A DNA stretch of 34,678 nucleotides from NCBI GenBank assembly GCA_934667465.1, contig CAKUMG010000001.1, positions 1 to 34,678 of the forward strand, read 5' to 3'. This document shows positions 32,587 to 34,678 of the stretch, in pieces. The stretch comes from an uncultured Actinoplanes sp. GTDB lineage: Bacteria; Actinomycetota; Actinomycetes; Mycobacteriales; Micromonosporaceae. Each line of letters opens with the position of its first letter. Positions within the stretch are counted from its first letter, which is position 1. Under the pieces are notes generated by a model. That model was given only the letters and a program-made list of their open reading frames with translations. It searched no databases and was not told the origin of the DNA. Both the position numbers and the translations under genes were made by a program.

Positions 32587-34185
32587 TCACAGGCCCCCGC
32601 GCTGCCTGTCCTCGGCCACCGCCACCCGGAGATTCTCCAGCGTCGTCATCGCGGACTCGTACATCGGGGTTCTGGTCTCGCCGAGGCGCCGCACGTCCTC
32701 GACCAGGGACTCGTACTCGGGCAGCGCTGCCTCCAGCCAGCCGATCCGCAGGTAGGACTCGGCCATGGTGAGGCGCAGCAGGTTCGTGCGGGCCGGGTCG
32801 CGGTCGCTCTCCGCGGCCGGCCGGGTCGCGAGCAGGCCGGCCTCCAGCGCCTCGCGGGGGCGGCCCGCGGCGGCGCAGGCCTGCATCAGCTGCAGGGCCG
32901 CCTCGCGGTGCTCCTCGGCCCGGGCGAAGAGCTGGCCGTGGGCGTCGTAGAGATCGTCGACGGCCTCGGCGGCACGGCCGGAGCCGAGGAGATACCCGCC
33001 GCGCAGGTGGCGTAGGTGGCCGCGGAGCTCGGCCGGGAGGTCACGCCGCAACAGGTCGTCGACGAGGACCCGGAACTCGGGATCGGTGCCGGCCCGGGCG
33101 TGGGCAGTCGCGAGGTCGTCCACCGCCTCGATCGCCCGAATGCCCGCGCCGGCCTCGAGGAACAGCTCGACCGCGCGGGCTGCGAGCTGTTTGGCCACCG
33201 CGGGATCGCTGCCGAGCTGGTTGCGCCACGCCGCGTCGTGCAGCATCCACACCGGGGTGCCCTCACCGTCCCCCTGACCCACCACGTACTTGCCCCGGCC
33301 GGTACGCAGATAGGCGGCGGTCAGCACGGTGACCGCTGTCGCGAGATGCATCTTGCCCGCCGGACGCTCGAACCGGTCGAACCCGTCGAGCAGGGTGAGC
33401 AACTTGAACGCCTCGTCGGCGTTGCCGGTGAGCGCGCAGAACTCCATGCGAAGCGCGTAGGTCTCGTACCGATGGACGCCGCTCGCCATCGCCGGCATGA
33501 CCCAGCGGTACGCCTCGACCGCGTCGGCGTGGCGGCCGACGGCGACCAGGGGCAGCAACACCTGGCAGTGCATCGCGGCGATGACGCTGCGAGGGGCGCG
33601 CTCGCCGGCGAGGACGGGGTCGGTCAACTCGAACGCGCCGGCCAGCGACACCGGATCGCCCCGCAGCACAAGACGTTCGACCCGCCACGGCTGGATGGCC
33701 GCGTCCGGCTCGTCGGCACCGCCCGCATCGAGCCAGCGCTGAAAGGCTGCCTCCTCCGCCGGCCAGTCGCCGACCGTCTGGGCAAGCCTGCGCCGCGCCG
33801 CAGAGATCGCGGGCCACCCCCGAGCTGCGCGCCGCTGTTCGAGATCGGCTATGAGATCGTCGAGCCGTTCCAGGGACACGTCCGGGAAGTCGATCATGTC
33901 GTCGACCATGTGCCCGTACCAGAAAAGCAGTTGATCCTGCTGCTCCTGGACGAACCTGGCCGGCTGCGAGTCGTGCAGGGTGAGGGCAGCGCCGAAGGTC
34001 GCGAAACCCTCGTGCCAACGACCGGCATGGACATACATGGCGGTGAGGTCGAGAAGTGCGGCAGAGGCAATCTCCGGTACGGCTTCCGGATCGCACCGCC
34101 GGACGATCTCCTTGAGCAGCTCCTCACGGACCGGCAGGTCCTCGATCTGGTGAGCTTCGGCGAGCAGGCCCCACAGAGGATCCAC
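32587..34185 (-). CDS. Large alpha-helical TPR-like protein of unknown function
   Basis: 532 residues from GTG 34185. Almost all helical, with pairs of amphipathic helices rich in Ala, Leu, Glu and Arg: for example LTAMYVHAGRWHEGFATFGAAL, AEAVDDLYDAHGQLFARAEEHREAALQLM in pieces, and MAESYLRIGWLEAALPEYESLV. This is like tetratricopeptide or solenoid scaffolds. No catalytic motif, signal peptide or membrane segment is visible. Convergent with the anti-sigma gene, 33 bp apart. Function unknown; probably host genome. Confidence 0.75.
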   Translation of the reverse strand: MDPLWGLLAEAHQIEDLPVREELLKEIVRRCDPEAVPEIASAALLDLTAMYVHAGRWHEGFATFGAALTLHDSQPARFVQEQQDQLLFWYGHMVDDMIDFPDVSLERLDDLIADLEQRRAARGWPAISAARRRLAQTVGDWPAEEAAFQRWLDAGGADEPDAAIQPWRVERLVLRGDPVSLAGAFELTDPVLAGERAPRSVIAAMHCQVLLPLVAVGRHADAVEAYRWVMPAMASGVHRYETYALRMEFCALTGNADEAFKLLTLLDGFDRFERPAGKMHLATAVTVLTAAYLRTGRGKYVVGQGDGEGTPVWMLHDAAWRNQLGSDPAVAKQLAARAVELFLEAGAGIRAIEAVDDLATAHARAGTDPEFRVLVDDLLRRDLPAELRGHLRHLRGGYLLGSGRAAEAVDDLYDAHGQLFARAEEHREAALQLMQACAAAGRPREALEAGLLATRPAAESDRDPARTNLLRLTMAESYLRIGWLEAALPEYESLVEDVRRLGETRTPMYESAMTTLENLRVAVAEDRQRGGL

Positions 34186-34194
34186 GCCGGCATC

Positions 34195-34305
34195 CTATAT
34201 AGACAGCTGCTGGCCTCCGCGCACTCGGCGCAACCGATCACGGCGAGCCAGGAGGTAGCGGTTTAGCGCTTCGGCCATCTCCTGCGGACTTCCGAGCCGG
34301 CGCAC
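34195..34305 (-). CDS. Possible small ORF between two hypothetical genes
   Basis: 36 codons from GTG 34305, with GAGGAG 6 nt upstream, ending in TAG at 34195-34197. Reads MRRLGSPQEMAEALNRYLL then a basic tail. Coding-like third positions. The frame stays open upstream, where it overlaps the end of the next minus-strand gene, so it may instead be a continuation of that gene after a frameshift. No family recognised. Confidence 0.35.
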   Translation of the reverse strand: MRRLGSPQEMAEALNRYLLARRDRLRRVRGGQQLSI

Positions 34306-34319
34306 CAGAAGCTCCTCAG

Positions 34320-34676
34320 CTACCCGGCTGACGGGGTCGCGGCGCCCGGATCGGTGCTCTGCTCAAGGGCCGTCCACCACTCTTCCAGCTCATCGACCCG
34401 GCTCTGGAGTGCGGCGTTCGCCGCCCGGGCCGTCGCCAGTTCCTCGGTCAGCGCACCGATCGGCCCGGAGGCGGTCAGGGCGTCGAGCCAGCCCGCGACC
34501 AGCCGATCCTCAGCAGCGACCCGGCGCAGCGCGGAGGCGACCACCTCCGGTGACAACTCAGCCACGAACTCTCTCGGGAGCGTGAGCAGGCGAGCGACCT
34601 CGCCGAGGCTCCGCGCGGCGCTCATCTGGCGCCGAAGGCGCTCGGCAGACGGCACCGCCGGCTCGGCCGGTGTCAC
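34320..34676 (-). CDS. Hypothetical coiled-coil protein
   Basis: 118 residues from GTG 34676, two bases from the window end, so the true start may lie outside. Helices SAARSLGEVARLLTLPREFV and ALRRVAAEDRLVAGWLDAL, then a C-terminal coiled coil (TEELATARAANAALQSRVDELEEW in pieces). No known domain recognised. Same strand as the TPR-like gene downstream and possibly cotranscribed with it. Confidence 0.6.
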   Translation of the reverse strand: MTPAEPAVPSAERLRRQMSAARSLGEVARLLTLPREFVAELSPEVVASALRRVAAEDRLVAGWLDALTASGPIGALTEELATARAANAALQSRVDELEEWWTALEQSTDPGAATPSAG

Positions 34677-34678
34677 AG

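Noticed and set aside
33016..34266. 416-codon plus-strand open frame
   Set aside because: Antisense to the TPR-like gene; the minus-strand reading has normal helix-like sequence and third-position bias.

Overview
The window is GC-rich DNA with strong third-position G/C bias, GTG starts and many 4-bp ATGA/GTGA gene overlaps, as in a filamentous actinomycete (Streptomyces/Micromonosporaceae type; genus not determinable here). Positions 1 to about 28,300 are most of a biosynthetic gene cluster for a glycosylated aromatic (type II) polyketide. The left end is cut off by the window edge. Positions 28,500 to 34,678 look like host flank.

Layout. (i) 1-3678, minus strand: MycE-like sugar O-methyltransferase, heme-less P450-like glycosyltransferase partner, and an E1-type NDP-4-keto-6-deoxyhexose 3-dehydratase that runs off the edge. 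(ii) 3924-6616, plus: glycosyltransferase and M20 amidohydrolase. (iii) 8197-6564, minus: P450 and a small alpha/beta-barrel-like protein. (iv) 8367-9098, plus: PIG-L/LmbE deacetylase. (v) 11265-9105, minus: aldo/keto reductase and second glycosyltransferase. (vi) 11525-15889, plus: tailoring and cyclisation operon (O-methyltransferase, FAD hydroxylase, TcmI-like cyclase, cupin, TcmN/WhiE-type aromatase, ABM oxygenase). (vii) 16321-18052, plus: SARP activator and methyltransferase. (viii) 19042-18106, minus: DUF1772 (anthrone-oxygenase-like) and an NTF2-fold protein. (ix) 19230-26886, plus: second P450, KS-alpha, CLF, ketoreductase, NDP-hexose 2,3-dehydratase, 3-ketoreductase, ACP, ABM protein. 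(x) 27470-28303, plus: RebM-like methyltransferase.

How it works together (inference from families): KS-alpha/CLF/ACP build a poly-beta-ketone. The aromatase, TcmI-like cyclase, cupin and ketoreductase fold it into a tetracenomycin- or pentangular-like polycycle. The FAD hydroxylase, P450s, ABM proteins and DUF1772 protein oxidise it, and methyltransferases decorate it. The sugar genes imply at least one 2-deoxy and probably a 2,3,6-trideoxy hexose, attached by two glycosyltransferases and O-methylated. NDP-glucose activation, 4,6-dehydration, 4-ketoreduction and export genes are not in the window.

Regulation is unusually readable. Phased heptamer repeats (T[C/G]GAG-like, 11-bp period) of the SARP-box kind lie in five intergenic regions before biosynthetic units. 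The SARP gene has two TTA codons. A separate dyad, GTGCAnAnCGCAC, occurs twice before the SARP gene and once over the start of the NTF2-fold gene.

Flank: a small membrane protein, a decayed PhnD-like binding-protein gene, a class F sortase with a DUF4397 surface protein, an ECF sigma/RskA-type anti-sigma pair, and two uncharacterised genes.
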